From contig JAHBZM010000001.1 of NCBI GenBank assembly GCA_019635435.1, positions 2,604,001-2,668,000 of the forward strand: DNA of 64,000 nt, in the 5' to 3' direction. Positions 9,664 to 17,972 of the stretch are shown one piece after another. Source of the DNA: Ramlibacter sp. Lineage in GTDB: Bacteria > Pseudomonadota > Gammaproteobacteria > Burkholderiales > Burkholderiaceae_C. The notes under the pieces were generated by a model. The model was not told the origin of the DNA and ran no database searches. It saw only the letters and a list, made by a program, of their open reading frames with translations. Within the stretch, counting starts at the first letter, position 1. Each line of letters begins with the position of its first letter. The position numbers and the translations under genes were made by a program.

Positions 9664-10356
9664 ATGCCGCACACGCCCGCACCGGTGCCCTCGCCGGGCT
9701 ACCAGGTCAAATTCGAATCCATTCCCGGTGTGGGTGGGCCGCTCACGGTGCGGTCGCTGCTGGACCGGCAGCAATACCATGATCCAGACGACGAGGCAGG
9801 GCAGGCGGGCATCCCGCCAGCGTTCTGGCAACTGTTTGGTCTGCTCTGGCCATCGGGGCAGGTGCTGGCCAACCTGATGGCCGTGCATGAACTGGGTGGC
9901 AAGCGCATTCTGGAACTGGGGTGCGGTCTTGGCCTGGCCAGTCTCGTGGTGCACCGGCGCGGCGGTGACATCACGGCCAGTGACTCCCACCCGCTCGCGG
10001 CGGCGTTCATGCTGGAAAACCTGCGACTGAACGGGTTGCCGGCCATGAAATACCAGACCGCCCACTGGGCCCGCACCAACCCTGCGCTGGGCCGGTTTGA
10101 CCTGATCATTGGCAGCGACGTGCTGTACGACCGCGAGCAACCCCAGATCCTGTCGCAGTTCATTGACCAGCATTCCCAGGCGGTCGTGGAAGTGATGATC
10201 GTCGACCCCGACCGCGGGAATCAGCCCCATTTCAGCCGCAAGATGGGCGTCCTGGGCTACTCCCACATCGAAACCCGTGTGACTTCGCTGCCTGATGGTG
10301 CCGCGTACAAAGGGCGGCTGCACTCCTACCAGCGCCGGGCGCTGGCGCAGGCCTGA
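9664..10356 (+). CDS. Class I SAM-dependent methyltransferase (METTL/Methyltransf_16-like)
   Basis: The 230-aa protein has SAM-binding motif I ILELGCGLGL at about residues 82-91, an acidic post-I position in ITASDSHP, and the motif FDLIIGSDVLYDREQP typical of the Methyltransf_16 group that modifies protein lysines. The N-terminal part includes a Trp-Pro-Ser-Gly (LLWPSGQVLA) region seen in the same group. The start ATG 9664 follows an 84-nt gap after def. The gene is convergent with the OmpA-like gene, with only 13 nt between stops. The substrate cannot be read from the sequence; protein lysine is the best guess. Confidence 0.75.
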   Translation: MPHTPAPVPSPGYQVKFESIPGVGGPLTVRSLLDRQQYHDPDDEAGQAGIPPAFWQLFGLLWPSGQVLANLMAVHELGGKRILELGCGLGLASLVVHRRGGDITASDSHPLAAAFMLENLRLNGLPAMKYQTAHWARTNPALGRFDLIIGSDVLYDREQPQILSQFIDQHSQAVVEVMIVDPDRGNQPHFSRKMGVLGYSHIETRVTSLPDGAAYKGRLHSYQRRALAQA

Positions 10357-10369
10357 AGCGGCTGGCGCC

Positions 10370-10951
10370 TCAGTGCAGCGCCGCCGTGCGTTCGCCGTTG
10401 CGTGCGGTGGACTGGTAGCGCTTGCGCGGCGTGGGCGTGCCTGCGCGTGCCGTTGCGGTGGCCGCCGGCCGGTCATGGCCCAGCACGGCCTTCCACCAGG
10501 CGGGAGCGCCGGGCGCGGGGATCAACTTGCCGGCCACTTCACTGGCAGCACAGTACTCAATGTTGACGCGGCGGCGGTAGCGGGCAAAGCGCTCCTCCTG
10601 CTCCTGGCCCGCCTTGACCTCGCCCTTGCTCAGGCCGGCAATCTGGGCCGACGGCACACCGGCCTCAGCCAGTGCGCGGGCCACGGCGCGGCTGCGCCGT
10701 TCACCGATCAGCCAGCAATAGCGCTGGCTGCCCACACCATGGGTGTGCCCTGAAATCACGGCAACGCGGTCGGGGTTGGCGAGCAGGTAGGCGGCGTGGG
10801 CCTGGATGAGCGGCAGGAACTCGTCGTGCAGTTCCCAGCTGTTGGCGTCAAAAAAGACACGGCGCGCCAGGGGACGGCCATCAGGGGCGGACGCCAGCGA
10901 GTTGCGCAGGACTTCTTCGCCCGACATGATTTCTGCATAGCCATTTTTCAT
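10370..10951 (-). CDS. OmpA-family C-terminal domain protein
   Basis: The 193-aa product contains an OmpA/MotB-like domain: RRVFFDANSWELHDE, then ISGHTHGVGSQRYCWLIGERRSRAVARAL and the closing RYRRRVNIEY, at about residues 30-135. These are the strand and helix elements that bind peptidoglycan in this family. The start at ATG 10951 was chosen because a strong AAGGAGG ribosome site lies just upstream; an earlier in-frame ATG gives a poor N-terminus. There is no obvious signal peptide, lipobox or membrane segment, which is unusual for the family, and the C-terminal tail is basic and low in complexity. The AT-rich upstream region carries two TTGATATCA-type palindromes. Confidence 0.65.
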   Translation of the reverse strand: MKNGYAEIMSGEEVLRNSLASAPDGRPLARRVFFDANSWELHDEFLPLIQAHAAYLLANPDRVAVISGHTHGVGSQRYCWLIGERRSRAVARALAEAGVPSAQIAGLSKGEVKAGQEQEERFARYRRRVNIEYCAASEVAGKLIPAPGAPAWWKAVLGHDRPAATATARAGTPTPRKRYQSTARNGERTAALH

Positions 10952-11259
10952 CTTGACCTCCTTGTACAGGGGTGGCTGGGACGGCGTGCCGCGCAAAAGG
11001 GCGGCAGCCACGAGATAAACTGGATGAATAAATCGATCCAACTTATTGATATCAAAAGAATTTATTTGATTGATATCAGAAGGTCACCGCTGGGATGACG
11101 CAGAGGGCTTGACGCGCCAATATATAACAATTGGTGCTTAAGCCGATATCTATTGTAGATAATTTTGCATTAAAGGTCAAGCCCACGCCAGGCAGGTGAC
11201 CCTCGGCAGTCGGGCGCGCACTGGCAAGCATGGCCAGTGCGGCCCCCTTCCGCAGAAGG
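10952..11259. other. AT-rich intergenic region upstream of the OmpA-like gene
   Basis: This 308-nt gap is strikingly AT-rich between 11020 and 11180 for such a GC-rich window. It holds two related palindromic motifs (see 11042-11082) and a further short palindrome ATCTA-ttg-TAGAT near 11147-11159. It should contain the promoter of the leftward OmpA-like gene and the 3' end of the cytochrome/binding-protein operon transcript. No credible gene or clear terminator was found. Confidence 0.6.
11042..11082 (-). promoter_or_regulatory. Two FNR-like / TTGATATCA direct repeats
   Basis: The motif ATTGATATCAAAAG at 11045-11058 recurs as ATTGATATCAGAAG at 11069-11082, a 24-nt repeat distance. Read as FNR/ANR boxes (TTGAT-N4-ATCAA), 11066-11079 matches 9 of 10 conserved positions and 11042-11055 matches 8 of 10. 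They lie 90-130 nt upstream of the OmpA-like start codon. Oxygen control is inference from motif shape only. Confidence 0.4.
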
Positions 11260-12108
11260 CTATTCCCCGGTGTATTCCAGCAAGGCCAGGTACTCGGCCT
11301 TGTCGGCCTTGGCCCATTGTTTGATGCCGATGTTCGACAGGATGTCGGACGACTGGCTGTTCATCGCCAGCAGCGACTCGGTGAGCCGAGCCACCAGGTC
11401 GGGCGGCGCCTTGGGCGAGGCCAGCACTGACCAGTTCACCACGGGCTGGGTCTCGCCCAGAATCTGTCCGCCGGCTTCCTTCCACCTCCTGGCGATGGTG
11501 GGGTTGACGACACCAGCCTCCGCCAAGCCGGCGGAGACCTGACTGGCCACGGTGTCCTGGTAACGCGTGTGCGACATGTAGGGCTCGCGGATGCCGGCGC
11601 GCCTGATCTCGGCCTTGGCGACAGCCGTGGTGGCGGAAAACTCGTCAGGCAGCAGGAGCTTGCGGCCGCCCAGCTGGGCAAATGACTGGATCGAGGACCC
11701 CTTGGGCACGATGAAAGCCGCCTTGTAAGGCTCGGGACGGCGCACCAGCGGGTGGTAGCCCTGATCGCGCACCAGCTTGGACAGCTGGTTGACCGACTTG
11801 CCAAAGACCAGCAGCGGCTTCTCGTCTGCCTGGGCCTGCTGCACAAAGCGACGGATGTCGATGATCGGGTCCACCATCACCTGCTTGAGCTTGATTTGTG
11901 ACGCCATGTAGTCCGCCCAGGAGCGGTAGCGCATGGCCAGCATGGAAATGCTCAGGTCGGCGGTCACCGCCTCGTTGATCAGCAGCCGCCAGGGGCTGTC
12001 GGTCGCGGACTTGGCCCATGCCAGGGGCGAGCCGCACAAGGCGGCAGCGGCAACGCTGCGAAGGACCGTGCGACGGCCCGGGGAAAACTGGCGCGGAAGA
12101 TCATTCAT
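11260..12108 (-). CDS. PhnD-like periplasmic substrate-binding protein (copy 1)
   Basis: The 282-aa protein begins with RRTVLRSVAAAALCGSPLAWA, a twin-arginine-like export signal, and continues as a PhnD/SsuA/transferrin-type periplasmic binding protein: WRLLINEAVTADLS, VDPIIDIRRFV, FGKSVNQLSKLVRD, PYKAAFIVPKGS, ATTAVAKAEIRR and the late QPVVNWSVLASPKAP. It is clearly paralogous to the protein at 13273-14154, sharing the same motifs in the same order. Its start codon overlaps the stop of the cytochrome gene by 4 nt. There is no permease or ATPase gene near, so classical ABC import is not supported; a redox-linked or sensory binding role is possible. The ligand is unknown. Confidence 0.75.
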   Translation of the reverse strand: MNDLPRQFSPGRRTVLRSVAAAALCGSPLAWAKSATDSPWRLLINEAVTADLSISMLAMRYRSWADYMASQIKLKQVMVDPIIDIRRFVQQAQADEKPLLVFGKSVNQLSKLVRDQGYHPLVRRPEPYKAAFIVPKGSSIQSFAQLGGRKLLLPDEFSATTAVAKAEIRRAGIREPYMSHTRYQDTVASQVSAGLAEAGVVNPTIARRWKEAGGQILGETQPVVNWSVLASPKAPPDLVARLTESLLAMNSQSSDILSNIGIKQWAKADKAEYLALLEYTGE

Positions 12109-13268
12109 TTACTCACCTGTACGGGTTGAAGAGTCGAGGAAACGTCCACCGCCAGCGCCGAGGCGGAGGCGGTCGACCGGGCAGAGCGGCCTGCGGTGGC
12201 AGGGCCGGGCATGGGTTTTCCGTTGGCCTGGTTTTCCCAGTCCTGGGCGGCGCGCACGGTGGTCCGGAATGCCTCCGCGCTGTCCAGCAGCCATTTCTTG
12301 GCTTCGGCCGGCAAGGCATAACTCACGCGGAAGTCATCCATGGGCATGCGGTCTTCCTTGACTGCCTTGATCAGCCGGTCGATTTCACCGGCCGCGTGGG
12401 CCGGCGTGGACAGCAACACCAACCGGCTCATCTTGTCCGGGTTGTTGGGCACGTGGCAGTTGGTGCACTGCGACTCGCGCATCTGCAACGCCAGATCGCG
12501 GTACTGGCGGTCCATGGACTTGATGTAGGGGTTCTCCGCGCGGTAGAGGCCGTCGAACAGCGTCACCGCGGGTTGGGTGTTGCCCTTTTCGTCGGTCCAG
12601 AGCCAGGGACCTTCATACTTGGCGTGCCTGACCGGCTCCACGGGCTGGAGCAGGGACGTTGACGCACGGCTGGTGAACTGCGCGGCCCGGACCTTGCCCG
12701 TGTCCGGAGCGATCCACAGCATCATCGCGTTCGCGTTTTCGTAGGTGTTCCACTTGGCCTCGTCATGCCAGAACGGGTAGGGGAACTGGCCCGGGGCCAG
12801 CCGGTTGCGAAAGGCGGCTTCAAGCCGCACGAGGAACATCTTCTCCTCCGGCACCCATTCCACCGTGTGGCGGCCGTTGAACATGAACAGCGGCGCGTAC
12901 ATGCTGGTCCACACCTCGGGAGCAAACTGGGTCAGGTTGGTCTGGCGCAGGGTGGCGTTGGGGTTGGCACTCTGCCGCCCCCACATCAGATAGCCAGGCA
13001 GGTGCGCACGAAGCACGCTGGGGCCGAAAAGGGCCTGGCGGCAGGCGTTGTAAGCGCCGGTGTCGCCTGCCGGGGCCAGCGGACAGTGGCTGGCCAGTTC
13101 CGCGGCGATCTCGCGCGCCGCCTGGATGACGGCGGGCGGCGGGGCGGCGGCCGGGTCCGCGGGAGGGGCGGCCGGTGATGGCATCGGTGTTGCCAAGGTG
13201 CAGGCCATGACAGCAAGCCAGGTGGCGGCGATGCTGCGCCGGGCCGGTAGGGGTCGGGTCTTGAACAT
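12105..13268 (-). CDS. Exported monohaem c-type cytochrome-like protein
   Basis: The 387-aa product has an N-terminal signal (basic residues, then TWLAVMACTLATPMPSPAA) and one haem c motif, CTNCH, with Cys268, Cys271 and His272. It should therefore be a periplasmic monohaem protein. The rest, including HPYWHDEAKWN-like aromatic and acidic stretches (PYPFWHDEAKWNTYENAN) in the first half, is not a domain I recognise. The gene sits between two paralogous PhnD-like genes, 4 nt after the upstream one and overlapping the downstream one by 4 nt, so all three should be co-transcribed and work together. An electron-transfer or haem-sensing role coupled to a bound ligand is inference. Confidence 0.7.
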   Translation of the reverse strand: MFKTRPLPARRSIAATWLAVMACTLATPMPSPAAPPADPAAAPPPAVIQAAREIAAELASHCPLAPAGDTGAYNACRQALFGPSVLRAHLPGYLMWGRQSANPNATLRQTNLTQFAPEVWTSMYAPLFMFNGRHTVEWVPEEKMFLVRLEAAFRNRLAPGQFPYPFWHDEAKWNTYENANAMMLWIAPDTGKVRAAQFTSRASTSLLQPVEPVRHAKYEGPWLWTDEKGNTQPAVTLFDGLYRAENPYIKSMDRQYRDLALQMRESQCTNCHVPNNPDKMSRLVLLSTPAHAAGEIDRLIKAVKEDRMPMDDFRVSYALPAEAKKWLLDSAEAFRTTVRAAQDWENQANGKPMPGPATAGRSARSTASASALAVDVSSTLQPVQVSK

Positions 13269-13272
13269 GCGC

Positions 13273-14154
13273 TTACTCCTTCGTGTATTCGAGCAAGGCC
13301 ATGTAGTCCTTGCGGTCGGCGACTGCCCATTCCTTGACCCCGATCGCCTTCATGATTGACGGAGCCTGGGTGTTCATGCGCAGCAAGACATCGCGCAGGT
13401 GGGCGACGGTCTCCGCGGAAAAATGGGGCGAGGCGAGCACGGACCAGTTCACCACGGGCTGGGTCTCGGCCAACAGGCGTCCACCCTGTTCCACCCATTT
13501 GCGCGCCGTGGATGGATTGACGACGCCGACGTGCACCAGGCCCGCCTGCACCTGCTGGGCGACGGCTTCCTGGAATTTGGTGTGACTGATCTCGACCTCG
13601 GTGAGGTTGTGGCGACGCAGCTCCGCCTTGGCAACCGCCGTGGTCGCGGCGTATTCATCGGGCATGAGCACGCGGGCCTTGCCCAGGTCGGCCAGGGTCT
13701 TGTAGGGTGCGTTCTTGTCCACAATGAACGCCGCCTTGTAGGGGTCGGCACGGCGCACGACGGGCTGGTACTTGTCGTCGCGCACCAGCTTGGCCAGCTG
13801 ATTGACCGATTTGCCGAAGATCAGGTCCGGTTTGGTCGGCCCCTGGGCCAGGATCATGAAGCGCTTGATGTCCACCACCGGTTCGATGCCAATGGTCTGG
13901 CCCTTGAAGTCGCTCACCATCAGGTCGGCCATGGGTTGGTAGCGGCTGGTCAACAGAAAGATGTTGCTCTCGCCGGTGACCGCTTCGTTGATCACGAGGC
14001 GCCAGGGGGCAGCGGCGCTTTTCCTGACGACCGGTTGTACGGCCATGGCCGGCAGTGCGGCCAGCAGTGGGGCCAGGCCCAGCGTGCACAGGGCCCTGCG
14101 GCCGCCGGGCTGCGAAGTGGGGGTGTTCCGCTGTTCGCGGGATGAGCGTTCCAT
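13273..14154 (-). CDS. PhnD-like periplasmic substrate-binding protein (copy 2)
   Basis: The 293-aa protein starts at ATG 14154, chosen because GGGAGG lies just upstream. It has a signal (GGRRALCTLGLAPLLAALPAMA) and then the PhnD-type fold: WRLVINEAVTGES, IEPVVDIKRFM, FGKSVNQLAKLVRD, DPYKAAFIVDKNAP, ATTAVAKAELRR, QPVVNWSVLASP. It is paralogous with 11260-12108 over its whole length, so the operon probably arose by duplication around the cytochrome gene. It is the first gene of the three-gene leftward operon; the region before it contains a perfect 9-bp inverted repeat at 14246-14267 that could be an operator. Confidence 0.75.
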   Translation of the reverse strand: MERSSREQRNTPTSQPGGRRALCTLGLAPLLAALPAMAVQPVVRKSAAAPWRLVINEAVTGESNIFLLTSRYQPMADLMVSDFKGQTIGIEPVVDIKRFMILAQGPTKPDLIFGKSVNQLAKLVRDDKYQPVVRRADPYKAAFIVDKNAPYKTLADLGKARVLMPDEYAATTAVAKAELRRHNLTEVEISHTKFQEAVAQQVQAGLVHVGVVNPSTARKWVEQGGRLLAETQPVVNWSVLASPHFSAETVAHLRDVLLRMNTQAPSIMKAIGVKEWAVADRKDYMALLEYTKE

Positions 14155-14245
14155 TTCAATTCCTCCCTGGGTGTGCCTGCATGGCACGTTGTGCGAGGAA
14201 CTGTAGGGAGCGGGCAGGGCGAACGCAAAGGGGGGTCAGCAGGTG

Positions 14246-14267
14246 CCCCTGTCAAAGATGACAGGGG
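14246..14267 (-). promoter_or_regulatory. Perfect inverted repeat, candidate operator
   Basis: CCCCTGTCA at 14246-14254 is followed by AAGA and its exact complement TGACAGGGG at 14259-14267. It lies 92-113 nt upstream of the start codon of the first PhnD-like gene. There is no T-run, so it is not a standard terminator; an operator or 5'-leader hairpin is more likely. Confidence 0.5.
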
Positions 14268-14429
14268 ACGTCTGCAGGTGCATCACCGCGGATACAGTTG
14301 ATAGCAAGTGGCAACAAATGACGTTTTCCGGCGCCGATGAGCGGTGCGTCTTTGGCGACATGCGGACGAGCCCGGGGCTTTAACAAAGGTTTTAGGTATT
14401 TACCCTAGGCCTGTCAGTTCTACGGGCTG

Positions 14430-14454
14430 AAAAAAAGCGCCCCGACGGGCGCTT
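14430..14454 (-). terminator. Rho-independent terminator of glnD
   Basis: Read leftward, an 8-bp stem AAGCGCCC/GGGCGCTT with a 4-nt loop (stem arms 14435-14442 and 14447-14454) is followed by seven T residues (the A run at 14430-14436). It begins 22 nt after the glnD stop. Confidence 0.85.
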
Positions 14455-14476
14455 GAGCAAAGGGGCTGTGCGGGAC

Positions 14477-17068
14477 TCAGGCCGCGAGCGCTTCCAGCAA
14501 TTCGGTCTCGATGGCGATCTGTGCCTTGTTCTGCTGCAGTTCCGGCCCGTCGATCAGGAAGGTGTCCTCGACGCGCTCGCCCAGCGTGCTGACCTTGGCC
14601 AGTTGCAGGTTGAGTTTGTGGCGGGCCAGCACCCGCGCCACGCTGTAGAGCAGGCCCACGCGGTCGCTCGCGGAGATGCTCAGCAGCCAGCGCTGGGCCT
14701 TCTCGTCGGGCCGCAGGTCCACGCGCGGCGCCACCGGAAAGCTCTTGACCCGGCGCGAGACCCGGCCCTTGCTGGGCGGCGGCAGCGGGCCAGGGTTCTC
14801 GATGGTGTGGTCCAGCTCGGCCTCGACCATGCTGACCAGCTCGCGGTAGTGCTCGGGCAGCATGGAGGTGACCACCTGGAAGGTGTCCAGCGCGTAGCCG
14901 TTGTTGGCCGTGTGGACCTTGGCGTCCAGGATGCTGAAGCCCGCCTGGTCGAAGTAGCCGCAGATGCGCGCGAACAGGTCGGTCTGGTCAGGGGTGTAGA
15001 CCAGCACCTGCATGCCCTCGCCAATGGTGGAGCGGCGCGCCCGCACGATGCAGCGGGCCGTGCCGGTGTGGCGCGACAGCATGCGCGTGTGCCAGGCGAT
15101 GTCGGCCGCGTCGTGGCGCATGAAGTAGCCCACGTCCAGCGAATCCCAGAGCTTCTTGTGCGCGTCGTGGGGCAGGGCGTGCAGCGCCAGCATGATCAGG
15201 GCCTCGCGCTTGCGGGCCTCGATTTCGGCGGCCGGGTCGGCCGCATGGCCGCCCAGCACCCGCAGGGTGTAGCGGTACAGGTCCTCCAGCAGCTTGCCTT
15301 TCCAGGCGTTCCAGACCTTGGGGCTGGTGCCGCGGATGTCGGCCACCGTGAGCAGGTACAGCGCCGTGAGGTAGCGCTCGTTGCCCACCCGTTTGGCAAA
15401 GGCGGCGATCACGTCGGGGTTGCTCAGGTCTTCCTTCTGGGCCACGCGGCTCATGGTCAGGTGCTCCTGGACCAGGAACTCGATGAGCTTGCTGTCTTCC
15501 CGCGCGATGCCGTGCTGGCGGCAGAAGCGGCGCACTTCGTGGCCGCCCAGCTCGGAGTGGTCGCCGCCGCGGCCCTTGGCGATGTCGTGGAACAGCGCCG
15601 CCACGTAGAGCACCCAGGGCTTGTCCATGCCCGAGGCCAGCTGCGAGCAGAACGGGTACTCGTGCGCATGCTCGGCAATGAAGAAGCGCCGCACATTGCG
15701 CAGCACCATCAGGATGTGCTGGTCCACCGTGTAGACGTGGAACAGGTCGTGCTGCATCTGGCCCACGATGCGGCGGAACACCCAGAGGTAGCGGCCCAGC
15801 ACCGAGGTCTGGTTCATCAGCCGCATGGCGTGGGTCAGCCCGACCGGCTCCTTGAGGATGGCCATGAAGGTGGCCCGATTGACCGGGTCGCTGCGGAACT
15901 TGCCATTCATGACGCCGCGCACGTTGTACAGCGCGCGCAGCGTGCGGGCCGACAGCCCGTTGATGCCCACGGTGTTCTCGAACACCAGGAAGGTCTCGAG
16001 AATGGCGTGCGGCTCGCGCTCGTACAGGTCGTCGCTGGTCACCTCCAGCATGCCGGCCTTGTCGGCAAAACGCTCGTTGATCGGGCGCGGCTCATGGGTG
16101 CTGGGGTTCAGCCGTTCCTCGATGTTGAGCAGCAGGATCTGGTTGAGCTGGGACACGGCCTTGGCCGACCAGTAGTAGCGCTTCATGAGCGCCTCGCTGG
16201 AGCGGGCCACCATGCGCCCGTTGTCGGCGGTCTCGGCCTGGTAGCCAAACGACTCGGCCACCGCGGTCTGCAGGTCAAACACCAGCCGGTCTTCGCGGCG
16301 GTGGGCAATCAGGTGCAGCCGGGCCCGGATCAGGCTGAGCAGGGCCTCGTTGCGCTTGATCTGCCGGGCCTCGAAAGGCGTGGCCAGGCCCTTGCGCGCC
16401 AGCTCATCCCAGCTTTTGCCAAAGCCCGCGGCGCGGGCCACCCAGAGGATGCACTGCAGGTCGCGCAGGCCGCCGGGCGACTCCTTGCAGTTGGGCTCCA
16501 GCGCATAGGGGGTGTTCTCGAACTTGTGGTGGCGCTGGCGCAGCTCCAGCGTCTTGGCCACAAAGAAGGCCTTGGGGTCCAGCCCCGCCTGGAAGCGCTT
16601 GTAGAACTGGGCGAACAGCTTGCGCTCGCCGGTGACCAGCCGCGCTTCGAGCAGCGAGGTCTGCACCGTCACATCCTTCGCGGCCTCGGCCACGCAGTCG
16701 GACACGGTGCGCACGCTGGAGCCGATCTCCAGGCCCGTGTCCCAGCAGCTGCCAATGAAGCCCTCGATGCGCTGCTTGAGCGCGGCATCGGCGTCAGGCG
16801 AGGTGCCGTCGGGCATCAGCAGCAGCACGTCCACGTCGGAGTGGGGGAACAGTTCGCCGCGGCCAAAGCCGCCCACGGCCACCAGGGCCAGGCTGGGGTC
16901 AAAGCCGGCTTCGGTCCACAGCGTGCGCAGGGTGTCGTCGGTCAGCCGGGCCAGTTGCTGCAACAGCTGGCGGATGCCGCGGGTGGACGCGCCACCGGAC
17001 TGCACGCTTTGCAGCAGCACCGATTTCTTGAGGCGGTACTCCTCGCGCAGCGCTGCGAAGTCGGTCAC
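14477..17068 (-). CDS. glnD: PII uridylyltransferase / uridylyl-removing enzyme GlnD
   Basis: The 863-aa enzyme uridylylates and de-uridylylates the PII proteins in response to glutamine, the top sensor of nitrogen status. The nucleotidyltransferase motif GGFGRGELFPHSDVDVLLL begins at about residue 66, the HD hydrolase motif HDIAKGRGGDHSELGG at about 492, and two ACT domains follow from about 685 and 790 to the end. The start is GTG 17068, which overlaps the map stop by four bases; the long in-frame extension further upstream is only the map gene read in another frame. It is therefore coupled to map and closed by a good terminator. Length matches the family. Confidence 0.95.
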   Translation of the reverse strand: MTDFAALREEYRLKKSVLLQSVQSGGASTRGIRQLLQQLARLTDDTLRTLWTEAGFDPSLALVAVGGFGRGELFPHSDVDVLLLMPDGTSPDADAALKQRIEGFIGSCWDTGLEIGSSVRTVSDCVAEAAKDVTVQTSLLEARLVTGERKLFAQFYKRFQAGLDPKAFFVAKTLELRQRHHKFENTPYALEPNCKESPGGLRDLQCILWVARAAGFGKSWDELARKGLATPFEARQIKRNEALLSLIRARLHLIAHRREDRLVFDLQTAVAESFGYQAETADNGRMVARSSEALMKRYYWSAKAVSQLNQILLLNIEERLNPSTHEPRPINERFADKAGMLEVTSDDLYEREPHAILETFLVFENTVGINGLSARTLRALYNVRGVMNGKFRSDPVNRATFMAILKEPVGLTHAMRLMNQTSVLGRYLWVFRRIVGQMQHDLFHVYTVDQHILMVLRNVRRFFIAEHAHEYPFCSQLASGMDKPWVLYVAALFHDIAKGRGGDHSELGGHEVRRFCRQHGIAREDSKLIEFLVQEHLTMSRVAQKEDLSNPDVIAAFAKRVGNERYLTALYLLTVADIRGTSPKVWNAWKGKLLEDLYRYTLRVLGGHAADPAAEIEARKREALIMLALHALPHDAHKKLWDSLDVGYFMRHDAADIAWHTRMLSRHTGTARCIVRARRSTIGEGMQVLVYTPDQTDLFARICGYFDQAGFSILDAKVHTANNGYALDTFQVVTSMLPEHYRELVSMVEAELDHTIENPGPLPPPSKGRVSRRVKSFPVAPRVDLRPDEKAQRWLLSISASDRVGLLYSVARVLARHKLNLQLAKVSTLGERVEDTFLIDGPELQQNKAQIAIETELLEALAA

Positions 17069-17868
17069 TTCACGAAAGCCGGCGTGGGCGGGCTGCCGGC
17101 CGACATCGTCAGCACCTCGTAGCCGGTCTCGGTGACCAGCACGGTGTGCTCCCACTGCGCCGACAGCGAATGGTCCTTGGTGACAATGGTCCAGCCATCG
17201 CCCATTTCCTTGATGTCGCGGCGGCCCGCGTTGATCATGGGCTCGATGGTGAAGGTCATGCCGGGCTTGAGTTCTTCGAGCGTGCCAGGCCGCCCATAGT
17301 GCAGCACCTGCGGCTCCTCGTGGAACACCTTGCCGATGCCGTGGCCGCAGAACTCGCGCACCACGCTGTAGCCGTTGCTCTCGGCGAACTTCTGGATCGC
17401 CCAGCCGATGTCGCCCAGCCGCGCGCCCGGCTTGACCTGCATGATGCCGTGCCACATGGCGTCGAAGGTGACGGCGCACAGGCGTTTGGCGGCAATCGAG
17501 CCCTCGCCAATGATGTACATGCGGCTGTTGTCGCCAAACCAGCCGTCCTTGGTGATCACGGTGACATCAATGTTCATGATGTCGCCCTTTTTCAGCGGCT
17601 TGTCGTTGGGGATGCCGTGGCACACCACGTGGTTGAGCGAGGTGCACAGCGAAGCCGGGTAGGGCGGGTAGCCCGGTGGCTGGTAGCCCAGCGTGGCCGA
17701 GGTCGTGCCCTGCACGTTGACCATGTATTCGTTGGCCAGGCGGTCGATCTCGCGGGTGGTGACGCCCGCCTTGACGTGCGGCGTGAGGTAGTCCAGCACC
17801 TCGGATGCCAGACGGCAAGCTTCACGCATGCCGGCGACGCCTTCCGCGTCCTTGTAGGTAATGCTCAT
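17065..17868 (-). CDS. map: Type I methionine aminopeptidase
   Basis: The 267-aa cytosolic metalloenzyme removes the initiator methionine. Metal-ligand regions are present: DGWFGDNSRMY with two Asp, GHGIGKVFHEEP with His, TIEPMI with Glu and WEHTVLVTETG with Glu. Length is typical of the short type I class. The ATG start at 17868 gives the common N-terminus SITYKDAEGV. The gene is the first of a two-gene leftward unit with glnD and is divergent from purL across 104 nt. Confidence 0.95.
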   Translation of the reverse strand: MSITYKDAEGVAGMREACRLASEVLDYLTPHVKAGVTTREIDRLANEYMVNVQGTTSATLGYQPPGYPPYPASLCTSLNHVVCHGIPNDKPLKKGDIMNIDVTVITKDGWFGDNSRMYIIGEGSIAAKRLCAVTFDAMWHGIMQVKPGARLGDIGWAIQKFAESNGYSVVREFCGHGIGKVFHEEPQVLHYGRPGTLEELKPGMTFTIEPMINAGRRDIKEMGDGWTIVTKDHSLSAQWEHTVLVTETGYEVLTMSAGSPPTPAFVK

Positions 17869-17972
17869 GGGGCTGAATTATCCCATTCGGTGAATTCCCC
17901 CGCAGGTAGAATTCAGGGTTTCCACGGAGCTGCCCATTCAGCGCAGCGCCGGACCCTCTCCAAGGCCACCAC

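Larger units (their letters stand above)
14155..14476. other. Intergenic region with operon promoter and glnD terminator
   Basis: This 322-nt gap lies between the leftward binding-protein/cytochrome operon and the leftward glnD gene. It contains the glnD terminator (14430-14454), a perfect palindromic hairpin (14246-14267) and an AT-rich stretch at about 14380-14405 with an imperfect TAGGT/ACCCTA dyad. No gene was found. Confidence 0.6.

Noticed and set aside
14380..14410. A NarL- or LuxR-type site in the TAGGTATTTACCCTAGG stretch
   Set aside because: The dyad is imperfect and does not match a consensus I can state with confidence.
14453..17122. An 889-codon open frame opposite glnD
   Set aside because: It mirrors glnD on the other strand, has the His/Gln/Leu/Val-rich bias of antisense frames in GC-rich DNA, and contains no recognisable domain, while glnD is unmistakable.
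17069..17479. A 137-residue N-terminal extension of GlnD
   Set aside because: It is the map gene read in another frame; a GTG start overlapping the map stop gives a normal GlnD.
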